Shown: positions 6,541 through 7,121 of the stretch, piece after piece
Layout of the letters: each line of letters begins with the position of its first letter
Numbering within the stretch: the stretch's first letter is position 1
Position numbers and translations under genes: made by a program
NCBI GenBank assembly: GCA_945897655.1
Contig: CAMDHB010000179.1
Location: 1-7,121 of the forward strand
DNA: 7,121 nucleotides
DNA from: Pseudorhodobacter antarcticus
GTDB lineage: Bacteria > Pseudomonadota > Alphaproteobacteria > Rhodobacterales > Rhodobacteraceae
Reading direction: 5' to 3'
Notes under the pieces: generated by a model
Databases searched by the model: none
What the model saw: the letters and a program-made list of their open reading frames with translations, nothing else
What the model was told of the DNA's origin: nothing

Positions 6541-7121
6541 AGGCATTCGGAGATGTAGAACCCGCGCGAGACGCGGTCGACCTTGCTGACTTTGCCGGAG
6601 GTGGCGCGGGTCAGGGTGGCATGGGCGTGTGGCACCATGACGGGCGAACGGTCGGCGCGGGGGAAGGCTTTGCCAAGCGTCCAGAAGGTCATCAGGAAGG
6701 GGGTTTTTGGTGCAACGGTGAAGACGACTGCACGGCTGGTGCGGGCACCAAGGCGGGACAGGGCCTGGGTGATGTCGGCGGTGTTGTAGTAAATGAGGCT
6801 GTCCATCGCGAGGACATAGTCAAAGGCGCCATGGTCGGCCGTCATGTCGCCGCTGGCAAAGGTCACGCGGTGGGCGTGTTCCTGCGGCAGGCGCGCCTTG
6901 GCGATGGCGACAAGGGCGGGCGAGATGTCCACCGCCACCACATCGGCCCCGCGTGCGCCCAGTTCCGCCGTCATTTGCCCGGCACCGCAGCCCGCATCCA
7001 GCACGCGGACGCCCGCCAGATCGGCAGGCAGGCGGGACAGCATCAGGGCGCGCATGCGGTCGCGCCCCTCGCGCACCGTTTGGCGGATGCGCGAGACGGG
7101 CGCGTCAGACGTCAACCGCTC
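6525..7121 (-). CDS. bchM: Mg-protoporphyrin IX O-methyltransferase BchM (5' end beyond the window)
   Basis: BchM transfers a methyl group from S-adenosylmethionine to the C13 propionate of Mg-protoporphyrin IX, the step before isocyclic ring closure in bacteriochlorophyll synthesis. The reading frame is open to the window edge. A TTG near 7115 can be read as a start, but it is an internal Leu in an ERLTSDAPVSRIR stretch that looks like internal BchM sequence, so roughly 25-30 N-terminal residues are probably missing. The Rossmann SAM-binding motif I, VLDAGCGAG, is at 7004-6978. It is followed by VVAVDIS (end of strand 2, where an acidic residue binds the SAM ribose) and FDYVLAMDSLIYY (motif post-II region). 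The C-terminus RGFYISECLEYRP is typical of the family as I know it. The TGA stop overlaps the lhaA start. The substrate of BchM is upstream of, and its product is the substrate of, the AcsF encoded in the same gene run. Family identity is strong; the true start cannot be seen. Confidence 0.95.
   Translation of the reverse strand, partial: ERLTSDAPVSRIRQTVREGRDRMRALMLSRLPADLAGVRVLDAGCGAGQMTAELGARGADVVAVDISPALVAIAKARLPQEHAHRVTFASGDMTADHGAFDYVLAMDSLIYYNTADITQALSRLGARTSRAVVFTVAPKTPFLMTFWTLGKAFPRADRSPVMVPHAHATLTRATSGKVSKVDRVSRGFYISECLEYRP

Noticed and set aside
5758..6558. Plus-strand open frame of 266 codons opposite lhaA
   Set aside because: Antisense to twelve-helix LhaA; the His/Gln/Asp/Gly-rich product is the usual reverse-strand image of hydrophobic codons.

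Overview
The window is a compact, one-directional piece of a bacteriochlorophyll photosynthesis gene cluster. All nine genes lie on the minus strand, so transcription runs from position 7121 toward position 1. The order is bchM (5' end missing) - lhaA - puhA - puhB - puhC - bciE - acsF - puhE - hemA (3' end missing). The DNA is GC-rich. The gene order, the reaction-centre H subunit (residue for residue close to the Rhodobacter sphaeroides protein as I remember it) and the AcsF plus small-subunit arrangement point to a phototrophic alphaproteobacterium of the Rhodobacter/Roseobacter group (Rhodobacteraceae in the broad sense). I cannot name a genus from this sequence alone.

Layout by position, high to low. 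7121-6525: Mg-protoporphyrin IX O-methyltransferase, lacking its N-terminus. 6528-5089: LhaA, a 12-helix PucC-family light-harvesting 1 assembly factor. 5069-4311: reaction-centre H subunit. 4297-3665 and 3654-3208: the reaction-centre/LH1 assembly proteins PuhB and PuhC. 3182-2886: a 98-residue protein that I read as BciE, the auxiliary subunit of the oxygen-dependent cyclase. 2889-1786: AcsF, the diiron cyclase itself. 1783-959: PuhE, a seven-helix membrane protein. 969-1: 5-aminolevulinate synthase, lacking its C-terminus.

The genes join two tasks. One is pigment supply: HemA makes the first tetrapyrrole precursor, BchM methylates Mg-protoporphyrin, and AcsF/BciE closes the fifth ring. The other is building the reaction-centre/LH1 core: PuhA, PuhB, PuhC, LhaA, PuhE. 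Non-coding DNA between the nine genes totals only about 70 bases and three junctions overlap. No terminator, RNA gene, repeat, mobile element or CRISPR is visible. AcsF needs O2, so the host can make bacteriochlorophyll under oxygen; whether it also has an anaerobic cyclase (BchE) cannot be seen here.

Nothing looks like a wholly new system. The most informative points are the translationally coupled bciE-acsF pair, start codons set by overlapping stop codons (GTG for lhaA, possibly TTG for puhE), and a slightly shortened H-subunit C-terminus.
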